From: Photorhabdus namnaonensis
Lineage (GTDB): Bacteria > Pseudomonadota > Gammaproteobacteria > Enterobacterales > Enterobacteriaceae
Assembly: GCF_001684335.1 (NCBI RefSeq)
Contig: NZ_LOIC01000072.1
Location: forward strand, 205,705-269,704
Reading direction: 5' to 3'
DNA: 64,000 nt
Each line of letters starts with the position of its first letter. The first letter of the stretch is position 1. Below, piece after piece: positions 36,093 to 46,565 of the stretch. The notes beneath the pieces were generated by a model. It did not search any database. It was not told the DNA's origin and saw nothing but the letters and a program-made list of their open reading frames with translations. Position numbers and translations under genes: made by a program.

Positions 36093-37880
36093 TCAATTTG
36101 CTATCGATACTTTTCTTTGCAGGTTATTATCACCGACTAAAATGCCACCAGCAAAAAGCAAAGCATCTTCAGGTAACAATTCACTTTTATCATCTGTTTT
36201 TTCTAACACGAAATTATATACGTTTAATGGATCAGTGTTTCTCAATTTAACTGAGCTAAGGGTAGTTTGACCATCACGTGTATATATTGTATCACCAGCC
36301 TTAAGTTCATCGGCTTTGACTATTCCTCGTAATGTTGCAACAGGATGCGTTGGCGTCAGTGAAACTTTTTCACCGTTATTATAAATTAAATCAACAAATT
36401 CAGTATCGTGACCTACAATACGGCTTTTCACTTGTAATACACCACCTTGCTTTGTTAAAACTCTATCGCCTGAACGTATATCTTCAACCTTCTTCTTAGA
36501 ACCATCGGCCATATCTACTAATGTACCTTCAGCAATACAACCATATTGGATGTTAATAGGTGGGTAAATGAATTGTGAATCAGACGGAGTACTTCCGTCC
36601 TTATTAGTATAAGTGAATTGAATAGCAGATGCTTCCTTATCAGACCTATCAGGAGTTGTGAGAACAGTAGCCTGTAAATCCAATACATACCTCTCGTTAT
36701 TCTTCCAGCATATTCCCCCAAAATTAGCGTAGGCTGAGTCTTTGGAGAAATCCCATGTCAATCTTTTACCGCTTTCATCGACCTTTACATGTTCCCAAAA
36801 TATATTTTCACCAATTTCTTTTGCTTTACATCCACCACCAGTATCAAGGCCAACCAGCGTCAAATCCGCGCTTATGTGTAAACTCTTGGTTCCCTTAGGC
36901 TTTTTATTCTCATCAATCAGGATATAGTCATCGAATTCAACACTGCCAATGATTTCCATGTTGATATATGTATTCTTATTTGGCAGCTTTGGCGTCATTG
37001 GACCATAATCGCAAGCATCGGGAGCTCCGTGTTCAGGATTTGCTCTATTTAAGCAAACGATTATTGGGCGCATATGCTGTAAATACTCCTTATAACCAAG
37101 GTCCGTGTTACATATCTTCTTTTTTACATAATCAGGTGCATTAGGTGACGTGTTACACATCTCTTTTGGAACATCGTCGAAATAAAGTATATTTGATTTC
37201 ATGATAATTGGCCCGTCACTGAGACTTATTCCATTTATTTTTCCCTGATATGTTGCAACAGCGATAACAGAAGATTGATTAGGATTATTAATACCATCAA
37301 GTATATCTTCTTCAGAAACGGCTTCCGTTGTATGGCTCCGTACTTCCTTACCTTCTATACTGCTTGAACCTGATGCGATTACCTGTCTAGATTTTTTATC
37401 TTTATCAAGTGCAAAAACCACAAGTGAGTCTTGGAACGATGAAGGAAGGGAAGGATCAGGATAATAAAGAGAATTAAAAACTGTAGCTGAAATTGATTTA
37501 TAATCTTTAGAAGGTATGATTACAGGCTGCCCGAAAAAATTTTCAGGATCTTTATTCGAGCGATGTATTTCAAGCGATTTCCCACTCTTAATCAGTGCAT
37601 GTTGCTTTGCTTTTATCGTCTCAATATCTTTAAAAACATCAGGATACTTCTGTTCAGTAATACCACTGTAGCGTAACAGTGCTCTATAGCCCCCCTCATG
37701 TGAAGGAATAGTTAAATTAATCACTTTAGGTTTATTAGGCGTCTTAATGCTATCTAAAAGTTCAGATACGGCCTTATAATCATCTATAGATAATGTATCA
37801 ATTTTCGTATCAGCAAGGCATGAGATTATAGGGGTGAGCAGTATGATAAAAAAAACAAATATTCTTTTGTATAGAGTCAT
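36093..37880 (-). CDS. Exported protein with C-terminal Hint (hedgehog/intein) domain
   Basis: 595-residue protein of unknown role. The start after TAGGAAAAATT gives a signal peptide MTLYKRIFVFFIILLTPIIS followed by Cys (IISC), so it may be a lipoprotein. Residues 20-445 are beta-rich and unrecognised, with several cysteines. From about Cys447 there is a Hint domain: GCIAEGTLVDMADGSKKKVE, the block-B-like SLTPTHPVATLRG, and a C-terminal VYNFVLEK...FAGGILVGDN. Hint domains self-cleave or link; the usual penultimate His of LVHN is Asp here, so C-terminal cleavage may be altered while N-S acyl shift at Cys447 stays possible. It lies between the pil and PVC operons and has its own terminator. Confidence 0.8.
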   Translation of the reverse strand: MTLYKRIFVFFIILLTPIISCLADTKIDTLSIDDYKAVSELLDSIKTPNKPKVINLTIPSHEGGYRALLRYSGITEQKYPDVFKDIETIKAKQHALIKSGKSLEIHRSNKDPENFFGQPVIIPSKDYKSISATVFNSLYYPDPSLPSSFQDSLVVFALDKDKKSRQVIASGSSSIEGKEVRSHTTEAVSEEDILDGINNPNQSSVIAVATYQGKINGISLSDGPIIMKSNILYFDDVPKEMCNTSPNAPDYVKKKICNTDLGYKEYLQHMRPIIVCLNRANPEHGAPDACDYGPMTPKLPNKNTYINMEIIGSVEFDDYILIDENKKPKGTKSLHISADLTLVGLDTGGGCKAKEIGENIFWEHVKVDESGKRLTWDFSKDSAYANFGGICWKNNERYVLDLQATVLTTPDRSDKEASAIQFTYTNKDGSTPSDSQFIYPPINIQYGCIAEGTLVDMADGSKKKVEDIRSGDRVLTKQGGVLQVKSRIVGHDTEFVDLIYNNGEKVSLTPTHPVATLRGIVKADELKAGDTIYTRDGQTTLSSVKLRNTDPLNVYNFVLEKTDDKSELLPEDALLFAGGILVGDNNLQRKVSIAN

Positions 37881-38575
37881 AATTTTTCCTATGAAATAAT
37901 AAAAATTTCCTAAGTCAAAAACATTACACAAACTTTATTTACAAATCGCTATTTGTTGAACTTTAAACTGATAGGTAGTATATTAACATTATAATTTAAT
38001 CTTAAAATTATTAATTAAAGGGAAAGTATATTAAAACCAAAACCACATATATAATTAATAGTCACTTATAATAAAATATCAAGATTTTTATATTTTCTTT
38101 CCTTATGAAAAATTTTTAGCGTAAATATCTGCTGGGATGTGTACTCAAACATTGAGTAAGTGTTATTAACTTTAAGCACAGCAGACATCCCAATAAAAGT
38201 TTACTCCAGATAATTAACTCATCATAAATTTCTTCCTTCATAGTGAAATAAAAAAGTCACAGGTACTTAATATCACCCACTGTTTTCAATAATCAGACTT
38301 AATCTATTCCAAACTAAAATAATGAAAAACTTGCTATGAGCATATAAAAATGTCGGTTCTGTAACATTATTAAAAAATCCATCTTGAATCACTTTATTAA
38401 TTAATGATAAGAATAAAATAAAAATTATTTCCACAAACCAAAAAATATCCATCATGAATAATAACCTTTAAAAATCAGGTTATTGCGGTAGCCATACCTA
38501 TATTTTCAATGCTAGTAAAAAAACGATAGAGCTTTTCTTAGATTTTAAACATCAATAACTAATAAAGGAAGAATC
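37881..38575. other. Upstream region of the PVC operon
   Basis: 695 bases between the divergent Hint gene and pvc1. It contains nested inverted repeats: TGGGATGT (38133-38140) with ACATCCCA (38185-38192), and inside them ACTCAAACATTGAGT (38143-38157). A 60-codon minus-strand frame (38273-38455) is hydrophobic and unsupported. The ops-like element lies at 38484 and the pvc promoter must be upstream of it. Confidence 0.4.
38484..38495 (+). promoter_or_regulatory. ops-like element (RfaH recruitment site) in the pvc leader
   Basis: TGCGGTAGCCAT matches the ops core GGCGGTAGC at eight of nine positions and lies 84 bases upstream of pvc1 on the coding strand. RfaH loads on RNA polymerase paused at ops and prevents termination in long operons. 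The related Serratia antifeeding prophage is controlled by the RfaH-like AnfA1. A 23-kb operon is a natural RfaH client. Function here is inferred. Confidence 0.6.
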
Positions 38576-39025
38576 ATGGCTATAAATCCAGAACAAATCG
38601 CTGTTGAATATCCCATTCCTACTTATCGGTTTGTTGTTTCAGTCGGTGACGAACAAATCCCATTTAACAACGTTTCCGGGCTTGATATTCATTATGATGT
38701 CATCGAATATAAAGATGGCATCGGTAATTACTATAAAATGCCGGGCCAACGTCAATCTATCAATATTACCCTGCGTAAGGGGGTCTTCCCTGGCGACACC
38801 AAACTGTTTGACTGGATTAATTCTATTCAACTTAATCAAGTTGAGAAGAAAGATATTGCAATTAGCCTGACCAATGAAGCTGGCACCGAAATCTTAATGA
38901 CCTGGAACGTAGCGAATGCATTCCCAACGTCATTCACCTCCCCCTCTTTTGATGCCACCAGCAATGAAATCGCTGTTCAGGAAATAGCACTGACAGCAGA
39001 TCGTGTAACCATTCAAGCAGCTTAA
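38576..39025 (+). CDS. pvc1: PVC inner tube protein Pvc1
   Basis: 149-residue Hcp/gp19-type tube protomer that stacks as hexameric rings inside the sheath. The sequence VSGLDIHYDVIEYKDGIGNY, the KGVFPGDTKLFDWINSI helix and the C-terminal DATSNEIAVQEIALTADRV follow the T4 gp19-like tail tube family. AAAGGAAGAATC precedes the ATG. First gene of the pvc operon; the same fold is used by pvc5. Confidence 0.95.
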   Translation: MAINPEQIAVEYPIPTYRFVVSVGDEQIPFNNVSGLDIHYDVIEYKDGIGNYYKMPGQRQSINITLRKGVFPGDTKLFDWINSIQLNQVEKKDIAISLTNEAGTEILMTWNVANAFPTSFTSPSFDATSNEIAVQEIALTADRVTIQAA

Positions 39026-39039
39026 TAAGGAGAGATTTT

Positions 39040-40104
39040 ATGACCACAATAACAACCTACCCCGGTGTTTATATTGAAGAAGACGCTTCGCTGTCACTCT
39101 CCGTTAGTTCCAGTGCAACAGCAGTGCCTGTTTTTGCTGTCGCAGGTGACAATCCATTAATATCAGGTAAACCCTATATTCGCATTAGTAACTGGCTGGA
39201 ATATCTGACACTAAAAAATGAAAAATTTGATCCTGCCAATACACTTGATATCTCACTGCGCGCTTATTTTATTAACGGTGGTGGATATTGCTATCTGGTC
39301 CAAACCACAGATTTAGAAAAACAAGTTCCAAAGCTGGATGATGTCACATTGCTGGTTGCTGCTGGAGAGAATATTACTACTGCTGTAAGTACACTTTGCA
39401 AACCGGGCAAAGGATTATTTGCCATTTTTGATGGCCCTACTACAGAGTTAGAATCCGCTGGCACATCCAACAGTGATTATGACCCAAATCCTTTTGCTGC
39501 CGTTTACTACCCCTGGTTAACCGCCGATTGGGCTACTAGAGAGATTCCCCCAAGTGCTGCTATTGCTGGTGTCTATTGCTCTGTCGATAGCACCCGTGGC
39601 GTGTGGAAAGCACCGGCTAACGTGGCTATTCAAGGTGGATTACAACCTAAATATCCGGTAACCGATGACCTGCAAGCACAATACAGCCAAGATAAAGCAC
39701 TAAATATGATCCGCACCTTTCCTAAGAGCGGCACACTGGTATGGGGCGCTCGTACTCTTGAGGACAGCGATAACTGGCGTTATATCCCGGTTCGCCGCCT
39801 ATTCAACAGCGCAGAGCGGGACATTAAAAACGCTATGAGCTTCGCGATGTTTGAACCCAATAGCCAACCGACCTGGGAAGCTGTGCGTCGGGCCATCGAT
39901 AACTATCTCCATTCCCTCTGGCAGCAAGGCGGATTGATGGGCAACAAAGCCGAGCAGGCTTATTTTGTTCAAATCGGTAAAGGCACCACCATGACCGATG
40001 ACGATATCAAGCAAGGCAAAATGATCGTCAAAGTCGGCATGGCAGCAGTGCGTCCAGCCGAATTCATTATTCTGCAATTTACCCAAGACGTTGCCCAGTT
40101 TTAA
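39040..40104 (+). CDS. pvc2: PVC contractile sheath protein Pvc2
   Basis: 354-residue sheath subunit. The start YPGVYIEEDASLSLSVSSSA is the N-terminal linker strand that hooks neighbouring sheath subunits, and the C-terminal half (WGARTLEDSDNWRYIPVRRL, then NSAERDIKNAMSFAMFEPNS) is the conserved gp18-like core. It is the shortest of the three sheath genes and therefore the likely main sheath protomer. It is closely similar to pvc3 at both ends, showing a duplication. GGAGAG precedes the ATG. Confidence 0.95.
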   Translation: MTTITTYPGVYIEEDASLSLSVSSSATAVPVFAVAGDNPLISGKPYIRISNWLEYLTLKNEKFDPANTLDISLRAYFINGGGYCYLVQTTDLEKQVPKLDDVTLLVAAGENITTAVSTLCKPGKGLFAIFDGPTTELESAGTSNSDYDPNPFAAVYYPWLTADWATREIPPSAAIAGVYCSVDSTRGVWKAPANVAIQGGLQPKYPVTDDLQAQYSQDKALNMIRTFPKSGTLVWGARTLEDSDNWRYIPVRRLFNSAERDIKNAMSFAMFEPNSQPTWEAVRRAIDNYLHSLWQQGGLMGNKAEQAYFVQIGKGTTMTDDDIKQGKMIVKVGMAAVRPAEFIILQFTQDVAQF

Positions 40105-40119
40105 TACAAGGAAAACCTC

Positions 40120-41469
40120 ATGGCCTCTGCAACCTACAATACTCCGGGCGTTTATATCGAAGAAGACGCTTCGTTATCACTGTCGATTAATGCTAACCCA
40201 ACCGCGATCCCCGTGTTTATTGGTAAGTTTTTCAAAAAAGACGGAACTCAACCTGGTAAGGGAAGCTGTATTAAAATCACCAGTTGGTTGGATCTTATCT
40301 CTCAGTTTTCACCCTCACCTTCCGTGTCAATACAGGCAGTAAAAGCAGAAAAGATCTCAGATAACGAGGGAGATGCTCAAGACACCTATGCCTATACTGC
40401 CACCGTTACAGCAACTTCTCTCAGTGCTTTTGCTGTACAGCACTATTTTAATAATGGCGGTGGCATATGCTATGTATTGCCGTTGGTAGCCACGGATCAA
40501 TCCACTGCAACAACAGAACTGACAACTTTGCCAGATCTGATCGAACAACAACAGGAGATTACCTTACTGGTTTGCCCTGAAAAGCATGAAACATTAGTAA
40601 ACTGCACAAAACAAGCTGTCTACAATGCAGTGAATTCCCTATTGAAAGATAAAGTGGATTACTTCCTCATTGCTGATAGTACAAATGGAACAGATAAACC
40701 GACTACTCAAACGGATAAAACCGCTGTCTATTACCCTGATTTAGTGACTTCTTTTACTTATAACCAACCAGCCGATGCTGATATTAAGATAAGCGGTTAT
40801 GACAATGTTACTACCCTGGCCGAACTAAAAACTGCTGCTCCAGCGGAATATACTCAAGCTAAACAAGCCGTCGACGATGCATGGAAAACGGCTAGTGTAC
40901 CGACAACACCCATTACCTTACCCCCAAGCGCCGCAGTCGCGGGTGCCTATGCGGCAACCGATGCCAGCCGCGGTATCTGGAAAGCTCCGGCGAACGTGGC
41001 ATTGAGTAATGCTAAACCATCTGTAGCAATCTCAGATGATGATCAAAGCGATATGAATAAAGCAGGCATTAATGCCATCCGTGAATTTACCGGCAAAGGT
41101 ACGCTAATTTGGGGCGCACGTACTCTACAAGATGATGATAACTGGCGCTATATTCCGGTTCGGCGTTTATTTAATAGCGCAGAACGGGATATCAAGCAGG
41201 CAATGCGATTTGCTGTCTTTGAACCCAATAGCCAACCGACTTGGGAACGCGTTCGGTCAGCCATTGACAACTATCTCCATCAACTCTGGCAACAAGGCGC
41301 GCTGGCCGGTAATAACCCGCAGGAAGCCTATTTTGTTCAGATTGGTCAGGGTATCACCATGTCCGATACTGACATTAAACAAGGGAAAATGATTGTCAAA
41401 GTGGGGATGGCGGCGGTACGTCCGGCGGAATTTATTATCCTTCAGTTTTCACAAAATGTAGCACAGTAA
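40120..41469 (+). CDS. pvc3: PVC sheath protein Pvc3
   Basis: 449-residue sheath paralogue. It shares the Pvc2 opening (TPGVYIEEDASLSLSINANP) and C-terminal core (WGARTLQDDDNWRYIPVRRL through AAVRPAEFIILQFSQNVAQ), with an extra inserted domain of about 100 residues in the middle that probably faces outward. In this class of systems the larger sheath proteins form specific rings near the baseplate or decorate the sheath. The gene starts 15 bases after pvc2. Confidence 0.94.
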   Translation: MASATYNTPGVYIEEDASLSLSINANPTAIPVFIGKFFKKDGTQPGKGSCIKITSWLDLISQFSPSPSVSIQAVKAEKISDNEGDAQDTYAYTATVTATSLSAFAVQHYFNNGGGICYVLPLVATDQSTATTELTTLPDLIEQQQEITLLVCPEKHETLVNCTKQAVYNAVNSLLKDKVDYFLIADSTNGTDKPTTQTDKTAVYYPDLVTSFTYNQPADADIKISGYDNVTTLAELKTAAPAEYTQAKQAVDDAWKTASVPTTPITLPPSAAVAGAYAATDASRGIWKAPANVALSNAKPSVAISDDDQSDMNKAGINAIREFTGKGTLIWGARTLQDDDNWRYIPVRRLFNSAERDIKQAMRFAVFEPNSQPTWERVRSAIDNYLHQLWQQGALAGNNPQEAYFVQIGQGITMSDTDIKQGKMIVKVGMAAVRPAEFIILQFSQNVAQ

Positions 41470-41523
41470 CCGTGCTGAGACGCGGTTGAATGCCGCGTCT
41501 ATTCAGTCGTTGAGGAGACGATA

Positions 41524-42738
41524 ATGGATATAAAACAGCCTGGCGTCACAATAACGGAGAGCCTGATATCCCAGAAACAGGATAATGCATTTATCGGTGT
41601 ACCGGTTTTTATTGGTTATCCCCAACCGGCCAAAAATAGCCGTGTCAGCGACAAAACCGCCGTCAAGCTCACCAGTCTGGCCGATTTTACCTTGTCATTT
41701 GAGGGATCAGGATTGATGTACTATTCAGTACGTCACTTCTTTGAAAATAGTGGTCAGCAAGCCTATGTTTTACCACTGGGAACGGATAAACCACTAAACG
41801 ATTTTCAAGCATTGACCACCACACTGCAACAGGATTGGGTTAAACAAGCGATTACCGCAGAGAGTGCAATCACGCTGATTGTCGTCCCTGATCTTGTCTA
41901 CCTTAATCAGATGGATGCTCCCAATTCAGACATCGTTCAACATGACAAAATTCAATTCTGGCTGGAATCCTGGCAATCGGTACTCGATCTTTGCAAGAGC
42001 CGGCGCGGCATGATGGGATTGCTGGATGCCCCGGATAATCCTGGATTGGCCGGGAAATGTTTAGCGCAGTTTTCTTCAAGTGATCGACAATGGGGCGCCG
42101 TATACTGGCCCCGGCTAAACAGCGCCTATCAGGATAACGCGCAAAATACTGTCGTGCTTTCACCTACCGCGGCGGTTGCTGCCGTCATCCAGCGTAACGA
42201 TAACCAAATGGCCGTCTGGAATGCACCCGCTAATGTCGCGTTAGCCAAAGTGATCAGCCCGATACGCGCTTATATTGAAGCCGATGGCCTCTTTAATCCC
42301 AATGGCACTTCGTTGAATCTGGTTCGCAGCTTCCCCGGCAAAGGGATTAAAATCTGGGGATGCCGAACGTTGGAAAATACCCACGACTCCCCCTGGCGTT
42401 ATATTCAGACCCGCCGTCTGGTTTCCTATATCGAAGCTTATATGACTCAACTTGGCCGAGCCTTCGTTTTTGAACCCAATAACGCTATCACCTGGATGAA
42501 GTTTAAAGGTCAGGCGTACAACTGGCTGCATCAGTTATGGTTAAAAGGCGGATTGCGGGGCACCCAGGAAGATCAAGCATTTGAGGTATTACTGGGTGTT
42601 AACGAGTCGATGAGTGAAGCAGATATGCTGGCCGGGAAAATGATCATGAAAATCAGGTTGGCGGTCTTAATTCCGGCGGAATTTATCGAACTGAGTCTGA
42701 CATTTGACACCCGCACCGGTAACACCAGCGAAATTTAA
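41524..42738 (+). CDS. pvc4: PVC sheath-like baseplate-adaptor protein Pvc4
   Basis: 404-residue third sheath paralogue, more diverged: it opens QPGVTITESLISQKQDNAFI and keeps the core IWGCRTLENTHDSPWRYIQT and FVFEPNNAITWMKFKGQAYN. Pvc4/Afp4-type proteins make the first sheath ring that docks on the baseplate. GAGGAGACG precedes the ATG. Higher GC and CCGG/CGCC use than in pvc12-14 is noticeable by eye. Confidence 0.93.
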   Translation: MDIKQPGVTITESLISQKQDNAFIGVPVFIGYPQPAKNSRVSDKTAVKLTSLADFTLSFEGSGLMYYSVRHFFENSGQQAYVLPLGTDKPLNDFQALTTTLQQDWVKQAITAESAITLIVVPDLVYLNQMDAPNSDIVQHDKIQFWLESWQSVLDLCKSRRGMMGLLDAPDNPGLAGKCLAQFSSSDRQWGAVYWPRLNSAYQDNAQNTVVLSPTAAVAAVIQRNDNQMAVWNAPANVALAKVISPIRAYIEADGLFNPNGTSLNLVRSFPGKGIKIWGCRTLENTHDSPWRYIQTRRLVSYIEAYMTQLGRAFVFEPNNAITWMKFKGQAYNWLHQLWLKGGLRGTQEDQAFEVLLGVNESMSEADMLAGKMIMKIRLAVLIPAEFIELSLTFDTRTGNTSEI

Positions 42739-42750
42739 CCGGGGAAAAAT

Positions 42751-44051
<1,301 letters not shown>

Positions 44052-44055
<4 letters not shown>

Positions 44056-45653
44056 AAATACCTGAGATAACCATCAAGATAAGTGGCAAAACCCTCAATC
44101 AATTTACTGCTATTAACCTGACAGTAAACCACTACATCAATGGTATTCCCTCGGTTAACATCACTCTGGGTATCGCCGGCGATGCTAACCATATTTTTGA
44201 TGTCAAAGCACAAGCTGAACTGGCAAACTGCCGCCCCAATAATGAACTTATCGTACAGATCCAAAAAACCATATTGTTTAGAGGGATCATTGTTCGGCAA
44301 GCACTTAAGTTCAAAGGCCAGGACAGCCTGATGACCTTGACGGCAAAACATCCATTGCAAAAATTAACAGATGGCCTCCACTCACAGCTATTCAGCAAAC
44401 AAAGTGATGAAGCGATTATCAAGAAGCTATTCAGTCAGGCCGGTATACAAACGACGATAAAACAGGCCCCTCAGCTCAAAACCGTGCATGAGCAAATGGT
44501 GCAATTTCGCTGTAATGACTGGACATTCTTAAAAAGCCGACTTATCGCCACTAATACCTGGCTGCTGCCCGGCAATGAAGTCGTTACACTGATAACACCT
44601 AAAGCGCTGAATCAATCAACTGTACATACGATCCGTCAGAGCACCAACGATCAGGACATTGTACTGTTTGAAGCAAACTTGCAATGGGATAACCAGCGCA
44701 GCCCCAAAACGGTCAGTGTACAGTCCTGGGACATTACCCAACAAAAACTGTCTCAGACAATTCAGGTGAAGAATAGTGGGCTTGGCAGTAATAAACTAGC
44801 GGTAGACAGCATAACTACACTGACCAATAAAGACTGGCAATGGGTTTTTAACTATCCACTGGATAATGAGCAAGCTAAATATCTTGCTCAAGGCATTATG
44901 GATAACCTGCGAAGTGATAACGTCTCCGGTAGTTTTGAAGTCGAAGGTGATAGCCGCTATCAGCCGGGTGATGTCCTCGCTCTGAATGGCTTTGGACAGG
45001 GGATGGATGGTCAAGGGATTATCACCGGCGTGAGCCAGATAATTAATCAGCGGCAAGGCTGGCGTACCCGGTTAACCTTAGGTATGCCGCCAGATGCAGA
45101 ACAGGCAGTTCCTCCGGTTAAAGAGTTGCATGTTGGTATTGTTGAAAAATACCAACCAGACAGCCAGTCACTGGGACGTATTCCGGTCAAGATACCGGCG
45201 TTAAGCTTAACCAACAGTGTACTTTTTGCCCGCCTGGGTAAGCCTTATGCCAGCCATGAAAGCGGATTTTGCTTCTACCCTGAACCAGGAGATGAGGTGA
45301 TTATCGGTTTCTTTGAATGCGATCCGCGCTTCCCGGTGATATTAGGTTCCATGCACAACCCGAAAAATAAAGCTCCGGTAGAACCCAGTGAAAAAAACCC
45401 AATGAAAACCTTAGTCATCAAACAAGGAGATCACCAACAGGCCTTAGTGTTCAATAATCAAGATAAAACTGTCGCGCTCAATAGCGGAAAAAACACGTTA
45501 TCTCTGCAACAAGATAAAGATATCACGCTTAATTCAGCTAACAACCTCATCACCAATGCTCAGGAAATTAAAATACAGGCCGAAAAATCCCTGTCCGCCT
45601 CAGGAAAATCGGGTGTAGATATTAAAGGAGCAAAGATTAACTTAACACAATAA
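44052..45653 (+). CDS. pvc8: PVC spike/hub protein Pvc8 (VgrG/gp27-gp5-like)
   Basis: 533-residue spike protein; a trimer forms the baseplate hub and needle. The N-terminal two-thirds is gpD/gp27-like (LTAKHPLQKLTDGLHSQLFS, GDSRYQPGDVLALNGFGQGM). An OB-fold follows (GIVEKYQPDSQSLGRIPVKI ... FYPEPGDEVIIGFFECDPRF, GSMHNPKNKAP), then a C-terminal beta-helix made of repeating short strands (LNSGKNTLSLQQDKDITLNS). This is a compact VgrG-like order. Its tip is capped by Pvc10. Confidence 0.94.
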
Positions 45654-45665
45654 TAAGGCAATGAA

Positions 45666-46109
45666 ATGACAAACAAAATATTAGCCGATATTTATGGTCG
45701 GGGCTGGGCATTTCCGCCACAGTTTTTTATCAATGACAACCCGCCTGAAATACAATCTGGCGTCATTATGGCAGAAGGAGCAGAAAATGTCCGTCAGAGT
45801 ATAAATATTCTTTTTCTGACAGAACCCGGTGAACGAATTATGCGTGAAGACTACGGCTGTGGTCTGAATGATTACCTGTTTGCCAATATCAGTGATGAAT
45901 TGATGGCAGACATTCAAACCCGTATTGAAGAGCGGGTATTACGCTATGAACCACGCGCAGAAATTACCGCGATTCAAGTAAACCAGAGAACAAACTTACC
46001 CAACACTCTACATGTTCAGGTTACCTATGCGTTGAGAGGCAGCGACATCAACCAACAGATTGAAGGCGTCCTTGAAGTTAATGAAGGCCGGGTACAGGTG
46101 AGTTTATGA
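45666..46109 (+). CDS. pvc9: PVC baseplate wedge protein Pvc9 (gp25-like)
   Basis: 147 residues of the GPW/gp25 family. The hallmark IMREDYGCGLNDYLF, with the conserved Glu in the loop, and the preceding ENVRQSINILFLTEPGERIM are clear. gp25 proteins connect the sheath to the baseplate and nucleate sheath assembly. It ends in an ATGA overlap with pvc10. Confidence 0.95.
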   Translation: MTNKILADIYGRGWAFPPQFFINDNPPEIQSGVIMAEGAENVRQSINILFLTEPGERIMREDYGCGLNDYLFANISDELMADIQTRIEERVLRYEPRAEITAIQVNQRTNLPNTLHVQVTYALRGSDINQQIEGVLEVNEGRVQVSL

Positions 46110-46522
46110 GTAAACAACTGGTGATTGATGGCGACAACCTGCTATTCGAACCGTTATTTGGCAACCGGCAAGTCACAATTCTGGGACCTGCGACCATTCG
46201 AGGCAGCGGACACGCCAAAATCCAAGGCAAAAAAATCGTTATTGTGGGTGACGAAAAAAAAGTACAGCTTCAAGCGCAATATATTACCCCTAGCCATCCG
46301 GTACCCGGCATGGGCATAGTCACCATTGCCCAGTTAGACGCGAACCAGCAGGTAAACTTTTGTCGTACTCCCGCCACGGCAATTGTTGTCGGGCAACAAT
46401 TTATCGCCCGTTTTACCCCGACCCAACCTGCTAATAATCCGTCAACTGGCCCAGATGTGACAACGCCGAGTATGGGCAAAGGCCGCTTTATTGCCAGCCA
46501 ATATGCAGTCAGTGCCGGATAA
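46106..46522 (+). CDS. pvc10: PVC spike tip protein Pvc10 (PAAR-like)
   Basis: 138 residues. The protein has short repeated strands (GPATIRGSGHAKIQGKKIVI, VQLQAQYITPSHPVPGMGIV) of a PAAR-like cone; it lies after the gp25 gene, where spike-tip genes are found in PVC and Afp. The middle and C-terminal part (FCRTPATAIVVGQQFIARFT) is specific to the family. It should cap the Pvc8 needle. Confidence 0.9.
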   Translation: MSKQLVIDGDNLLFEPLFGNRQVTILGPATIRGSGHAKIQGKKIVIVGDEKKVQLQAQYITPSHPVPGMGIVTIAQLDANQQVNFCRTPATAIVVGQQFIARFTPTQPANNPSTGPDVTTPSMGKGRFIASQYAVSAG

Positions 46523-46565
46523 ATAACCTCTTCAACCCTACTTTTAAATAACAGGTGGAATAAAT

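Noticed and set aside
38273..38455. 60-codon hydrophobic minus-strand frame before pvc1
   Set aside because: An AAGGT lies upstream, but the region is AT-rich, the product has no family, and it runs against the pvc leader. It could be real but is not supported.
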